From Symbiodinium kawagutii (Eukaryota > Sar > Dinophyceae > Suessiales > Symbiodiniaceae): a stretch of DNA of 64,000 bases. Both the position numbers and the translations under genes were made by a program. The stretch spans positions 154,522 through 218,521 of the forward strand of contig VSDK01027835.1 in assembly GCA_009767595.1 (NCBI GenBank), in the 5' to 3' direction. Position 1 is the stretch's first letter, and every line of letters begins with the position of its first letter. Below, piece after piece: positions 11,945 to 24,585 of the stretch. A model generated the notes under the pieces. It was not told where the DNA came from and ran no database searches. It saw only the letters and a program-made list of their open reading frames with translations.

Positions 11945-13780
11945 CCTGACGAGCGAGGAGACGACGAGGATTACATCCCGAATGCCGTTTGAGGTCTGCA
12001 GGTCTTGGTGGTATCTATGGGTTTGTCCATGCACATCATCATGGCTAACAAGGTACTAGTGGTCAACCATGATTAATGAGAACTAGGAAGAATGGTTGCA
12101 AGGGGTTATCGTGGTTATTCATAGTTGTTAGTAGCTATCTAGAAATGGCGGATGTAGTTGCACCATTATTATATAGGGGTGTAAGATTGTAACAAAGTTG
12201 ATTCATACACTTGGTAGTCATAAATGGTTAATGAGTTAATGATGGTTACATTCCTGGGATTATACGGGGTTTGGTGGTTCATACTGGTTAATAGTGGATA
12301 CCAAGGGTTAATAATGATTGTTATAGTGTTTAATTAGGGTTGTAGCCGTTGGTGTAAAAAGGGATAGAAACCAGCAAAAACGGTTAATTCCATAGGTTTA
12401 TTAATTGGGGGGTATCATTTTAAAGGGGAAACCAGTTGGCGAACTTGGGCGATACCCCTTATGAATCAAGTAGGGGTTGGCATAAATCCAGGGATTTCTC
12501 TCTTATGTTGATGCAATTTCATTATGTACGTTTCCCACGCTACACATCTTGTGCGAATCTATCTTATACCAGGATAATGCAGGGATGTTTTCTCATGCAG
12601 GACGATCTATATCGTGTGCGTGGACGAAATATGGATCTTGTGTAGTTGATAGTTGTATTGAGTTCGCATGGGTTTCGCGGAAGACAGCTACTGTATTTCA
12701 TTCTGTCAAAGCACCAGGATGCTTCTGACGCATATGGGTGGATCCTCATGAAGGGCGGCCCAAGACGAATGCCACTTGACCACCAAAGCAACAAATGCAC
12801 TAGTTTTCTTCCGGAAATGCCTGGGGTTCGGCTGTTGGGATCAGTTACTTCGTTCAACGACACACCCATTCAGTCACTTCATTAGCCACCGTTTGTGCAA
12901 CAAACATGCCTCCATTCATCGTAAGTGGTAAAAACAAGTCCGACACCATGGGCTGCACCATTTCTTGTAAGCCACTACTATTTGTTATTGCTATTGTTGG
13001 CGGCTAATCACCAGTTCCGAAATGATTGTTCAACATCAGTCACAGTACTGTTCCTTTTAACTTCTTTCTTTACTCAATGATCAATTGCTGGTTGGTAAAT
13101 GTCATCATTCCTTCGCGACCAGATTCCTTGCTGGTTTTGATTCTTGTTGGTCACCAAAGAATTGCAGGCTGCTGGTTGCTGTTGGTGATTCTTCGTCTCC
13201 ATGACCATCCTTCAATTCTCTCCCCATTGAGTTGCATCTGTTTGGTCAACGCTCCTATGGTTGCTGTTTAGACAGCAAGGTATTCGGGCACTAAGAAGTT
13301 ATCAATAGGACATCAATACATCATACATCAACTAGTATCACTATCGGACATTGTTCTTATCCTGCGTTGATTATTAAGCTCCATAGTCGAGATTGTTATC
13401 ATTTCATATCATTGCTACGACCCATGTATCAAACGGTTTCACCCATTTTGGTTAGTCTATTGATACTTGTTGATAGTTGGTTTTTCCAACAATAATATTG
13501 TTGATGTCAAGCAATCATAGCTAGTTGGTTATTAGGTACTTTGGCCAGTCTACTGATACTTGTTGATAATGATTGGTTTGCCAACAATAATAATGTTGAT
13601 AGCACAACTGCACAACTCTGAAGACGACAATAGTACTCGTAGTGTTCAACAACAATAGTGTACCAACAATAGTGCCTGTGGAAGTTGATGAAGTACATTG
13701 AGATTGGCGCAATTGTACCAACAATAGTTGATAAATAGTGTTGATGGTCGCTTACTTTTCTTTGGCACAATTTGGACGTT
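11945..13780. other. No gene confidently seen
   Basis: Mostly AT-rich repeats. At 12646-12885 both strands are open for about 80 codons (plus reads RQLLYFILSKHQDASDAYG); strand and coding status are undecided. Repeats of GTTGATACTTGTTGATA around 13460 and 13560. Confidence 0.5.
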
Positions 13781-13791
13781 TCAGCGGTCAG

Positions 13792-13882
13792 GACATTGAG
13801 ATTGCGCAGAGCGACGAGGTGTGGGGTCAGAGCGACGAAGTTGACGAACGCATGGGGCAGCGGCTTTTCATGTGGGATAGCG
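13792..13882 (+). CDS. Orphan exon, unknown product
   Basis: After acceptor GTCAG the frame reads DIEIAQSDEVWGQSDEVDE then RMGQRLFMWDS, ending at a GTGGTG donor. Acidic composition, no family recognised. Confidence 0.4.
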
Positions 13883-14254
13883 GTGGTGGTTTGCAATCAA
13901 TAGTGACACCAATAGTGGATAGCAACCAATAGTGGTTAGCAGCCAATATCAGCCAATAGTAGTTTAGCAGCCAATTGTGACAATGATGACTTTTGGTTGT
14001 TCACTTGTAACTTCTATTCTCAGCAGAAAATAGTCACCATTAGTGGCGTAGCTAACAATGAAAATGGAAGGAACAATCGTGATCAACAGTTGCTAGCAAC
14101 CAACAATAATAGTATAGATTACAGTGGTATAGAGCCCATCTATAATATTTAGTAATAGTATACAAACAGATAGCCCATCTATTATTGTTGTTGGTACAAC
14201 AATATGCAGTCAAGAGTGATAGCTCAACAATCCAGTGCGGCTTCGCATGGTGAC

Positions 14255-14422
14255 CAAGTGAGCAACAACCTTCGACGCGCGGCTAGCCGCGCAGCGGTTG
14301 GGCGGCTGCGGGGAGCAGCGGCGGAGGATGCAGAGCCCTACGATGCCGACGTGATCCATGTCATCGCTGCCATGAGTGCCAGCCACGGGGAGGTTCAAGA
14401 GGCGCAGCTGCAGCTGGCCTTG
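14255..14422 (+). CDS. Orphan exon, unknown product
   Basis: GC-rich exon reading RRAASRAAVGRLRGAAAED then PYDADVIHVIAAMSASHGE and VQEAQLQLAL, with a strong GTAGGT donor at 14423. The acceptor is not certain. Followed by a 10-bp TGATGATGGT tandem repeat. Confidence 0.5.
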
Positions 14423-14488
14423 GTAGGTCTCGGGGCTTCTCCGATAGGTGACGATTGGTTGGTTGGCCGCAGGAAGGTTGAGGCACTG

Positions 14489-14548
14489 GTTCATGATGGT
14501 TGATGATGGTTCATGATGGTTGATGATGGTTGATGATGGTTGATGATC
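14489..14548. repeat. 10-bp tandem repeat, about 6 copies
   Basis: Unit TGATGATGGT with a TCATGATGGT variant, directly after the exon at 14255-14422. Confidence 0.9.
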
Positions 14549-14933
14549 AACTAACACAGCTATTGGTTAATGATGAGTAGCGGTTGATGTATGGATTCTT
14601 CGTGAACATTGAGTCAATGTGTTTGTGACCAGCTGGAATGATGGAGAGCAGCCAAGCCAGGTAAGTAATTGTAACACCTGATATGGCTACGATGATAAGT
14701 GATAGCAATGATTGACATGGCTAACGCAAATGACAGCTAACATGGCTTATAATAACTGATGCAAATGATCGAAATTGTATTAGTTGATGATGGGAAGACC
14801 AGGTGGGAAACAGCGAATGATTGGTCAACGAATAGCGCTGAAGCTGGTCAGCGGTCATCTAAGAGCTGATGCTCAACATCAATGAGTCCAATCTTTGCTG
14901 ACGATTTGTTAAATGATTAGCATTTTAGTATGG

Positions 14934-15041
14934 CGCTTTCTCAATTCATAGGGCTAGGGGTACTCCAAATTATCCAAGTCATTAATCATTTATAGTGATA
15001 AACCAACAATAACTTTGGGGTTCTTCATTTGAGAAACAGCC
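14934..15041 (+). mobile_element. MITE family 1 copy, diverged
   Basis: Ends CGCTTTCTCAATTCATAGGG and TTTGAGAAACAGC, core AATAAACC-like. Confidence 0.7.
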
Positions 15042-15412
15042 GTATTGTAAAAGATGTTGCAGTGATTTTCAAAGGGATTATCGGATCATTAGCTTATATT
15101 GAGGTAAAGTGGTGAATCAACGTATAGATTTTGCGGGTGCAGAACCGACCACTGCCAAAGCACGCTTTGAAAGAGCCTTTGGTGGCATCCTTGTGGGTGG
15201 TTGTTGCTTATCCACGTCGATCTCTTTGGGTTGCTGGGGTTTTCCATGATCACATATGAACACCAATGATCATGATGAACAGCAGCCAATCTGGTTGGTG
15301 CTACATGGAAGGTTCATTGTCGCCATAATTTCACTGGATACCATCATGATCAATATTTCAATCACCTTTCATGGATATTTCCGAAAGGATTATAATCACT
15401 GAAGGTTTGCAG

Positions 15413-15484
15413 CGCGCTGCTTTGCGCCTGCAGGTTCCTGCAACTGTGCCCTTGGCTGCGCCTCTGCTGCTGGATGACAAGCAG
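15413..15484 (+). CDS. Orphan exon, unknown product
   Basis: After acceptor GCAG the frame reads RAALRLQVPATVPLAAPLLL then DDKQ, with a GC-type donor (GCGTGG). May belong with the exon at 14255-14422. Confidence 0.4.
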
Positions 15485-15888
15485 GCGTGGAACCAATGAG
15501 CTGAGCGGAGCAAATTGTCCAATGATCAGCTGACAGCGGCCTTGGTGAATCAGCTGATGCTGATGGGGGATGACAACCAACCAATCATCACCAAGGCTAT
15601 TGCAGGCATGATGACCACTAGTCATGATAACCAACCATAACCAACCATAAGCAACCATAACCAATGATGACCAATCATAACCAACCTATGGCCTCTTTGA
15701 CATAGCACCAACAACGAAGGCTCATCGCGAAGCACTCCATTCCAAGCTTGGTCAGCGCCGGTGTCATGACGTCGTGGCCAGGTTGAGAGCCCTGAGGCGT
15801 GACACTGATGGCGACTGAGATGCTGAGGTGTAGGAATGATGGTTAAGAACTATCAACAAAGATTAAGTTTAGTAATCATAGGTAAGTG

Positions 15889-15893
15889 GATGG

Positions 15894-15931
<38 letters not shown>

Positions 15932-15956
15932 GTGATGGTGATGATGTTGATGATGG
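15889..15956. repeat. GAT trinucleotide microsatellite
   Basis: About 20 GAT/GGT triplets in a row. Confidence 0.95.
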
Positions 15957-16385
15957 GTTCCTAAACCTTGATGGGCCTGATTTATTTTCGAACCAAAATG
16001 GTGCCTAGTGAAGCTGAACGTTTTTTCAAAACGATCATGGCAGGCATCACCATGGACTATTGGTTCCTTCATAGCGTTCAACCATGGCACCGGTCGATTA
16101 CCATTCATCAACCATGGTTCTGAAGCATTCATCAACCGTTCACCGTTCTTAAGCATGAACAATCAGCAATTACCATCATTATAAACCATAAAAGAATATT
16201 AAGAATGGTCACCATCATGACCCACGAGTTCTTACCATCATATCAGCAATTACCATCATTATAAACCATAAACAATGCTAATAAACCATCATAAACCAGC
16301 CATATGAAGACATAAACCAGCCATTTTTTGAGAACCAGTCGGTACTTTCCTAGCTATGAACCATCCTGATTCCCCATTGGTTCGC

Positions 16386-16490
16386 ATGGCGCAGGCGCGA
16401 GCACGGCTTTCCTCGCGGTCCACCGAGGCGAGCTCTGCAGCCGTTTTCAGCGAAACGGATGGTCCAAGCCATTGCTGCCATGGCTTCACC
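16386..16490 (+). CDS. Orphan exon with ATG, unknown product
   Basis: Reads MAQARARLSSRSTEASSAAV then FSETDGPSHCCHGFT, donor GTAGCA at 16491. The ATG could be internal or a start. The minus strand is also open here, so strand is not fully certain. Confidence 0.35.
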
Positions 16491-16499
16491 GTAGCAAGT

Positions 16500-17620
16500 G
16501 TCTATAGTCAGTGTATTTCTAGGTAACTGATAGAGATACTGACTATATAACTTAACTATTATATAACTATTATATAAGATTATATAACTATATCAATATT
16601 ATCAGCATCTCTTTATAGTCAGTAGTAACTTCGGTGGTGCTACATAGTATCTCTATCAGTATCTCTAATCTGTAACTTGATATAGTATCTCTATCAGTCT
16701 GAGGTCTACAAAGTGACTTGAGTTTAGGTGGTTGGTTACAACCCAAGTCACTAGATATGGCTTAAGCCAATTGGTTTTATAGTGAATTGGTTATAGAGTG
16801 ACTTGATACACTATCTAGTATGTGTTCAGTATATGGTTATACACTGATCACATGCCATATACTCACTATAGCCAGTTGGTGATACTGGCTCAAAGCGTTG
16901 GATGTTGTTACTAGGGTAGTTTTAAGTGCTAACCAAGTGCTAGGCTAGCTCAATGACTAAGCCAGTATTAAGCAACTATTTAGAAAGCAGCAATGATATT
17001 TAGGTTATGAAGTTGGCTAACCATAAACATCATTAAGCCATGGAGTTAGTAAGCATAATGATTATTGAGTTGGCGTATTAAATGGTTAAATCAAGAACCA
17101 ACTAACAAGCCAACTATTATAAAGACTAGGCTTCTGAAAACCATTCTTAAACCAACTATTGAGCCAATGTGAAGAAACCATTGATAATAGTTTATTGAGT
17201 TGGCTAACCATTCCTAAACCATAGGCCAGCCATGAATATTATCAAGAAACTGCGAATTCTAAGTACAAAACTACTATTCCTGACTGACAAAGCATTATTG
17301 ACTAACTGTTCTTGGCGAACCATTTATAACCATCATCAACAGTCAATGAACTGTTCTATTGTGAACCGTTTTGAACCATTAATAAATGGTCATTAACCAT
17401 TAGATATCAACTATCAGTTCCCAATTAATCAAGTATATTTACTTCACTAGTATTGGCTTAGCGTTATTCACTATCATGAAGTATGAATCTTTAATTTTTG
17501 GTCACTCCTTACCATTGTCAAGAGTCATCATTCACCATCAATTAAGCATCAACCAAGTCCAGTGTGATGAAATCCACCAGTTAGCATACCATTCATAGAC
17601 AGGAAGTAAGCATTAAACTT
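16500..17620. other. No gene seen; AT-rich with short inverted repeats
   Basis: TATAGTCAGT and ACTGACTATA around 16504-16545 can pair, and AGTATCTCTATCAG recurs three times. The rest is AACCATTA/TTAAACC-type words. Confidence 0.6.
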
Positions 17621-17639
17621 TGTTTGTTTAAAGGTTGGG

Positions 17640-17785
17640 ATGAGACCAACCTTCAGCACCTGACTTTTGAAGAAAGCCTCCCCTTTGATCAGCACGCGGA
17701 CGGGTTTCAGGATGAGCCCGAGTGCGAAGCCTTTGAGGCCTCCTGCTGCCCTTCGTTGATCAGGTTGTCCCCATTTGTCGACCAT
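17640..17785. CDS. Possible exon, strand ambiguous
   Basis: Plus strand reads TNLQHLTFEESLPFDQHADG and an acidic continuation; minus strand reads GGLKGFALGLILKPVRVLIK. Both look protein-like, and splice sites do not decide between them. Confidence 0.3.
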
Positions 17786-18439
17786 GGCGTTGATGATGAA
17801 CCAACTGAACCATCATGGACATCATGACTAATAGCCATGGTCAATAGCAGTGGCGATAGTGATTGACTATTCATTCCAGCTTTACGCCACTATTCAGGCA
17901 ACAGCCTACCAGAAATTGGAAGGTAACCAGTGGTTAATCGTTAACCATGTTCACCCACCATAATAACAGCAGTAACCCCCACCACAATAACCCATGACTA
18001 TGATGATTATGACTATAATGACTATAACTATATTAGCCGTGACCATAACCATAATTACTTTACTACCTGAATGTGTTAATAGTTGTAGCTTCACCTACCA
18101 TAATCACCACCACAATAATTATCACAACCACAGTGTACCATATCAGTATACTTCATAGTATATCAACGGTGTACATTTATTTGGCGTGCAAATAGTACAT
18201 ACTACCCGTGATTGACCACTACCCCAGTATACTATACTTGTGTTTTATAGGTATCACTACCATACTTGTTGTAATGTCGCCAGATGGGTCTTTTGATAGA
18301 CTATACTATGGTTGTATACTTGCTGTTGTACTATGGTTGTTATAGGTATCATACCATGGTTGTAATACTGCACAACCACTATTGATATCCCGTGTATTGC
18401 CATACTTATCACCAGTGGTTAACCCCTTCAGCAGCTCTG

Positions 18440-18600
18440 CAGCTGTTCTGGTCGTGGCTAGGCAGTGAGCTCCCGAGCGCCATCGCCGGACGCGGTTCCG
18501 TCACCAGGCGCCCATGGGCGTCCCCGGTTGGCGTCTGCGGCTCCGGTTTCGGGAACGGAGGCAATGCCCCGGTTCGCGGTTCGCCAGCCCCCCCTCAAGG
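18440..18600 (+). CDS. Possible exon, unknown product
   Basis: GC-rich island reading SELPSAIAGRGSVTRRPWAS then PVGVCGSGFGNGGNAPVRG and a stop at 18603. No family recognised. Confidence 0.3.
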
Positions 18601-18684
18601 GTAGGGTCCCCCCCCCAGTAGCCTCAGCCTCACATTTGGATCATATATGGATAGAAATTATAGATATAGTAGAATGTTATATTT

Positions 18685-18783
18685 GGGGTTTCTCAAAATC
18701 GGGAACCCCCAAAGTGGTTCTTTTTTTGCCGTGAATGGCCAATATTGGATGATTTGGGGGTACCCCTATTGTGAGAAACGCCC
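18685..18783 (-). mobile_element. MITE family 1 copy
   Basis: Ends GGGGTTTCTCAAAATCGGG and TTGTGAGAAACGCCC; GGATGATTTGGGGG core in the reverse orientation. Confidence 0.85.
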
Positions 18784-18789
18784 ATACGT

Positions 18790-20240
18790 GTTTATCTATA
18801 TTTACATATATATGTAGACATGAAGAAAGAGATATTCATATGTATATATATATATATATACACATACGAATGTGATGTATGTGTAAATTATCGTGTCAAC
18901 AATAGCATTTACATACATGTATATTCGACATGCCAAGAATGGCTGATAACAGATGAGCAGTATCAATTTAATCAATAGTCATTAAACATACAACAGTCGA
19001 GAATGACAACAATTCATACTGCTGCCACCATATCCCTATTCTGATTGGGGTATTTGGCGATGGACCACCACTGAATGATCATGGTCTTGCGGAGGATCCG
19101 AGCGGCGGTGTCAGACCTTTCTTCCTCAATATATAGTCTGTGGTGAATGGTAATTATTGATGATCATGGTTCAAGGTGGTTGATCATGTTTGAGGAAGCT
19201 TAGTGGCGGTTGATTGCCAAGAACCAGAGTACACTATACCACGAGAGTACACGAGATCATCCTTAGATGGCGTACTCCGCACACGTCTCGCCGTTTCAAG
19301 AGTGACCCCAGCAAGGTACGAGATGGTTGGAACTGCCATGAGTTACCCATTTGGCACCCCCCATACAGTAGAGGATAGCTACTCATATGAGAGTGTCTGC
19401 AGGAACCAGTTGGACTGGCCGTCATGCCGTTATGTCCTGCACCCGCTTGTAGTGATCAGGGTTCAACCCGCAATGCCATAGAAGACAGATGTGGAAGATT
19501 GCTTGTGATGGGAAAACACGACTGTGGGAAAATCACCGAGTGCCCTACTATAAACATCAGGAGACACATTTGATCTAGTGCATTTTTCACGTCCAAATCG
19601 CCATGACTTAGAGCTGGAGCAAGCTGGAGCTTTTCCAGTGTTTGGATGTGGGACTGGCTCCACTTTCTCACCCACATCCATAGCCGTTGAGGGAAAATGC
19701 CTCTCAATGGCTCCATTTTTATCAATGGTATGGTTTCCTGCACATGTCATGGCTTTGTCCAATGGCCTCCGGCCAGAGACATCAGTATATCACCAGGCTG
19801 TTTGATTTGGCCCTGTTGGTTGTGTGATCACCATGCTGGTGATTCACCATGATGATCAGCCATCAGTATATCACCATGCTGATATGTGGTTCACTTCTTA
19901 GCCACAATTGTTAAACCCCTCGAGCATCAACAGCTGTTCATCAACCCTTGTCCATCTTCAATCAGCCACCGACCCACCATTCTCCAGCATTGACATGTGC
20001 GTTGCGTCAGCTGCCAGACATCCTGCTGCCTGGACGGCCTTCGCTCCTGGGCACAGGCCCAATCTTTGAGTCACAAAACTCTGCATTTGGTTCACTGGAA
20101 AGGAGCTAGGAGAACCATAGTGTGATATCTGCTAGAACCATAGCTGAACTAGCTCCGCTGGTCACAAAGACAACCAGCCGGTAGATCCATGAAGCGATGG
20201 TAGAACTGCCACGGAGGCTGGTGCGCCACTGCTGTTCGTT
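18790..20240. other. No gene confidently seen
   Basis: AT microsatellite, then moderate-GC sequence at 19200-19800 where both strands have open frames near 95 codons without splice or homology support. Confidence 0.5.
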
Positions 20241-20261
20241 GGTTGTTCTGAGCTCACCCAG

Positions 20262-20360
20262 GCGCCACATTTTCGCGGATGCAACGGGGCGCCTTCGATG
20301 AGGGCCGTTTGCGTGCGGGATCCAAGGATCGGCGATGAGTTGCAACGTCAATGCACGACG
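20262..20360 (+). CDS. Possible exon, unknown product
   Basis: After a CCCAG acceptor the frame reads APHFRGCNGAPSMRAVCVRD then PRIGDELQRQC. A 98-residue minus-strand frame also covers it. Strand favoured as plus only because all recognised genes are plus. Confidence 0.3.
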
Positions 20361-20885
20361 AAGTGTCCTGCAGATCTGTCTTGAGTGCGCGAAAGGTGTC
20401 ATTTGATTTGCGTTTTTTCACACTGTCATTGTCTTTCAGAGGATAAACACCAGTGATGATGGTTAATAATCAGAAACAATGATGGTCATAACAATGGTAA
20501 TAACAATGGTTATAATAATGGTTATACGTTATAGTCAAGGTTGATGAGGGTTGTACTAGCACCATATTATGGTTTTAATGGTTCTCACGAATGTCCAGTG
20601 GCTTGCAGGTCGCGCATCTCAGCTCTTCGCCAGGATGTTACGAGGCCAAGCGGTGACGTGCGATGTGGTCATTGGATGTCATGAGCCTACATGGATCAAG
20701 ACTATCCATCGGTTAATGCTATAGTTGCTGGATGTCTTCAGCTTAATTGCTATCCATAGGTCAATGCTAGGCTGCTAGGTGATTGCTGGATGTCATCAAC
20801 CTACAGGGATGTCATTCATCTGCATGGATCTATATGATTGCTGGATCAAGGCCTGTGAGGTCATTGTCATTTAGCGACCTGGTTG

Positions 20886-21008
20886 ATCGATGCATCGGTG
20901 CCGCCAGGGGAACCGCTCCCTTCCAATCGGCGTCGGCAATCGGCGCCGCCACGACAGGTGCTTCGTCCATGATTTCATCATGGATTTCGCCTGTCAAATC
21001 GTGTTGTC
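20886..21008 (+). CDS. Possible exon bordering a repeat element
   Basis: Reads DRCIGAARGTAPFQSASAIG then AATTGASSMISSWISPVKSC, running up to a family-2 repeat that begins GGGTCAATATT at 21018. Confidence 0.3.
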
Positions 21009-21249
21009 AAGTGGCTATGGGTCAATATTAACTAACCAATAATAGAAGATAATGACCAACAATAATAAGGGAAACCAATGATGACCAATGTAATGGTTGA
21101 CGTTGACTACTGGTTAGGTGATGCTTAACTAGTAGTTATGTACCAGTTAAAGTAATGGTTAACTAGTGGTTAGGTGATGATTGACTAACGCTTAAGTACT
21201 GTTGGATTCGTGGCTAACTAATGTTTGACTGATGGTCAACCAACGTTTC

Positions 21250-21410
21250 CAAAGCTGTGGAAGTCCGGTGCTTCAGTTTCGCGTCCGCAAGGATCGCTTC
21301 TTGTTTCAATCTGTGAGGAGTCTCGCTTCTTTGGCGCTCGCACCCTGCCGCGTCTTGTGCCAGAAGGCAGTGTGCTGAGCTGCGACCCTGCGTCTTTGAG
21401 TTGTGTCCTG
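21250..21410 (+). CDS. Orphan exon, unknown product
   Basis: Reads KLWKSGASVSRPQGSLLVSI then CEESRFFGARTLPRLVPEGS, ending at a strong GTAGGT donor (21411), the same donor as the exon at 14422. A second frame (FRVRKDRFLFQSVRSLASL) is also open. Confidence 0.4.
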
Positions 21411-21454
21411 GTAGGTCTGAAGTCAGAAGCTCCCCAGCTCTGGGTGTTTCCCCA

Positions 21455-21527
21455 GCCACTTTGTAAGTTTATTATTACAAACGATTGATATTTGATGATT
21501 TAGGGGTACCTAATTTGAGAAACCACC
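21455..21527 (-). mobile_element. MITE family 1, right part
   Basis: TGATGATTTAGGGGTACC and TTTGAGAAACCACC present; left end not clear. Confidence 0.65.
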
Positions 21528-22303
21528 AAATGGGGCGAACATGCCAATAATAGAGTTCTGTCCACGGCAGCGAAGATGGCATTTACTGTAAGTGTTGGCT
21601 TCACCCAGATTGGGTGGTTTGTTGGCTGTGTGTCAATGTCCCCTGCGATTAACCCGGCTTATTAGATGGTCTTAAACCACTTAGTAAGCACTCCTAACAT
21701 TTTGACACGGACTCATCTCCTGGTGGGTGTGTCCATGAATTGTGTACATGGATCTATTCTGTGTGGACTTGCTTACAAAATACTGATGACTTTCCAGCAC
21801 CAGCCCAGAAGCCATCATCAACCAGACCCAAACTTTATTGGCAATTGTCATCCAGTTTGGTAGCCGTTACAAACCATCATTCGCCTCTATTGACCATCAT
21901 CACGCATCATTACGGTAAGACAAGGTGGGCCTCCAGGGGTTCCAAATTGCCTTATAAACCATTATAACTCGTAGTTAACGCTACTTGTAGCTAAGTTAGT
22001 TCTAAACCAATTTATAAGTGGTTGGTGGCCCTGCTTGTAGCCATCACTTTTCATGATTGACCCTCGAATGATGATTTTTCCTTGATTCAGCAAGCATCAT
22101 GCAGATTCATGAAGCATCAAAGTAAATTAGCCACCAGTTGTGACGGACCATCACTATAGCCGTCAAATTCACCACCCATTAACTAATCACGAACCAACCA
22201 TGAGCCAATCATCAACCAATCCTCACTTGGCCATCATGAATCAAATAGCCATCAGTGAGACGTTGATCAACCCGCTTAGTAGCCAGCTTCCCACCCTCCA
22301 CAG

Positions 22304-22408
22304 CGACCGTAGGTTTGAGGCGTGCTTCCTCCGTGGAGCCTCGAGAGGACCGACCATGGATGTCATCACAGCTGCGGCAACGCACTGGTTCACATCCCGT
22401 CAGTCCCA
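22304..22408 (+). CDS. Possible exon, unknown product
   Basis: After a CCACAG acceptor the frame reads DRRFEACFLRGASRGPTMDV then ITAAATHWFTSRQ. An inverted-repeat element starts at 22422. Confidence 0.3.
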
Positions 22409-22421
22409 TCAGCTTGGAGTT

Positions 22422-22661
22422 GGTGGTTTCTCAAGCCATAGGGAACCTCCAAGATATGGGACTAGGCTGGCCGATTGTCATCCCAAAATAGGTTTATTAT
22501 TAAGAATGATAATTAGTTGGATACACCGATACACCCCTATTTTGAGAATCCCCCATTTGTTGGATAGCCATTTGGTGGTTTCTTCAAATGGGGGACCCCA
22601 AAAAATGGTTGATTTATTCCTCCAAGTGATGATAACTGGGGCGTCTCCGATTTTGAGACCC
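22422..22661 (-). mobile_element. Two adjacent MITE family 1 copies
   Basis: Copies at 22422-22554 and 22574-22661, both in reverse orientation, separated by about 20 bp. Confidence 0.75.
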
Positions 22662-22816
22662 AATTGAATGGCTGGTCGGCAGTTGATCTCTACCAGTGTA
22701 TGGTCTAATGGTTGGTCTCTGATGGTCTAGATCCATATAGCTGGTAGTGTGTGGGCAACAAACAAACAGCTCAAGTTGTAGACCACAGCAGGGGAAGTCG
22801 TGCAACCGGATCAAGT

Positions 22817-23034
22817 GGGTGTTTCTCAAAATAGGGGACCCCCCCAATCATCCAGTTTATTAACGTCAATGTATAGCAATAAACCAACCATGGTAGTAAT
22901 AAATCATGGTAGGTATCCTAGCTACAAGCTACTTTGAGTAATACCCCCAAATCATCCAGTTTATTAGTGCTTATCAAACTCATTTTTAGTAATAAACCAA
23001 CTTTTTTGCGGTACTCTACGGCTTGAGACCCCCC
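22817..23034 (+). mobile_element. Two MITE family 1 copies, one truncated
   Basis: A left part at 22817-22900 and a second copy at 22940-23034, both with AAATCATCCAGTTTATTA-like cores. Confidence 0.75.
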
Positions 23035-23036
23035 CA

Positions 23037-23145
23037 AGATGCGATGTGCCTCCGCTGCTGGAAATGGCGCGAGGTCATCTCTCGTCCGCTGCGACCGCTG
23101 AACGGCCCGCACTCCAGGGCAACGCGAAGCGGGAAGAGCTTTATG
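23037..23145 (+). CDS. Orphan exon between two inverted-repeat elements
   Basis: Reads CDVPPLLEMARGHLSSAATA then ERPALQGNAKREELY, with a GTTGAT donor or a stop shortly after. Repeat elements flank it on both sides (22940-23034 and 23156 onward). Confidence 0.4.
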
Positions 23146-23155
23146 GTTGATGTGT

Positions 23156-23480
23156 GGTGGTTCCTGAAGCCATAGGGTACACCCAAAATGGATGGTTTAT
23201 TATCTTAATAGTAAATAGTAAATGAATAGTAATGAATAGTAAACAAAAATATTCATTACTCTCAATGGTTTATAAGCTGGATGACTATTGGTTGATGTAC
23301 GGTGGTTTCTCAAGCCATCCAAAATGTATAGTAATAAATGAATATATTTATAGTAAGTAAACCATACAATGCCTAGTTAAAACCATCTCAAGCCAGAAAA
23401 CCATAAATCAATGGATTGTTTATTACTATTGGTTGGTGTCTTGGAACACCCAAAATGGATGGTTCATTACGATTTATTAC
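23156..23480. mobile_element. Cluster of MITE family 1 fragments
   Basis: Left ends at 23156 and 23301 and an AAAATGGATGGTTTATTA core near 23190 and 23450; no complete copy. Confidence 0.6.
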
Positions 23481-23699
23481 CATCAATGCTTTTTAAGCTG
23501 GATGACTATTGGTTGATATTAGTGGATATTGGTTTATATATGCTTAGTGGTGAAGAGATGCGGACCATGGTGAACATTACGTGGTTGTTTAGTGGATGAT
23601 TACTTGGCTTCGTCACCAGCTCTGTCGTTATGATGACCAACCGCCAACTGTTTGGGTTAAAGCCATGGCAGATCCAACGATTCCAACTGCCAAGGTCAG

Positions 23700-23806
23700 A
23701 TGCCTTGGTTTCCATCCGCTCTGCTGGGTGCCAAGTGCTGGATCTCGGGCAATCTGCAGCTGTGAAGCTTCGCAATCCGTGGAGTCTAAGGCAGCTTGAG
23801 GACTGA
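23700..23806 (+). CDS. Orphan exon with a calpain-like motif
   Basis: After acceptor GTCAG the frame reads ALVSIRSAGCQVLDLGQSAA then VKLRNPWSLRQLED and TGA. V-K-L-R-N-P-W resembles the motif holding the catalytic Asn of calpain-type cysteine proteases, but no other calpain motif was found nearby, so I do not assign it. Confidence 0.4.
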
Positions 23807-23834
23807 TTCGGGACTTGAACAGCTTGTTTCCATG

Positions 23835-23937
23835 GGGGGGTTCTCACGCCATAGGGAACCGCCGAAAATGGCGGGTTTATTGCTGCAAATGATCTATGTT
23901 GGATGATTTGGGGGTACCCTTATTTTGAGAAACACCC
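23835..23937 (-). mobile_element. MITE family 1 copy
   Basis: GGATGATTTGGGGGTACCC and TTTTGAGAAACACCC end; follows the calpain-like exon by 28 bp. Confidence 0.85.
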
Positions 23938-24297
23938 GTATCTTCCTTTTAAACAGGGTCTTCGAATGTTAAAGTGGTGGTCAGCCAATGATTGATCACG
24001 GTCAATTGATGGCTAACTGATGGCTAAATGGCAAGAGATAGTGCTGAAGTCTTTGCCGAGGCCATTGAGAAGAGATTTTCGATCAGGATCACGAACGCGT
24101 GCGTTTCTCAGATGCTGCTATCATTGAGCTGTGGAAGCTGATTTTGGTTGATTTCGAGTGGATTTTGGTCGTCCAAAACAGGGATATGCTCTAGTTACCT
24201 GGTATGAAGTATGGATGACCCATTTACATCCATGTACCATTCATCCATAGGTGCGCAGCCACTGGATTCTTGCAAGATTGAAGATGATTGGTATATT

Positions 24298-24399
24298 GGT
24301 GTTTCTCAAGTCATAGGGGTACCCTCATATCATCCCATATTAGTCATTTGTAGCAATGAATTCACCATTTTTGGGGGTTACATATTTTGAGAAACCACC
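24298..24399 (+). mobile_element. MITE family 1 copy
   Basis: Ends GGTGTTTCTCAAGTC and TTTTGAGAAACCACC. Confidence 0.85.
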
Positions 24400-24585
24400 A
24401 TATGGTTGATACATATGGTCAATGTTCTGTTTATTATTCTATGTACCATCCATGTATACCCTGTTAACAAGCATGGTTGATACCCATATGGTATTCTGTT
24501 TACATCAACCATATGTATACAGCATACATCAACCATATGTATGGTATTCTGTTTATAGGCTATACGCCACGCTTATTAAACCCAG

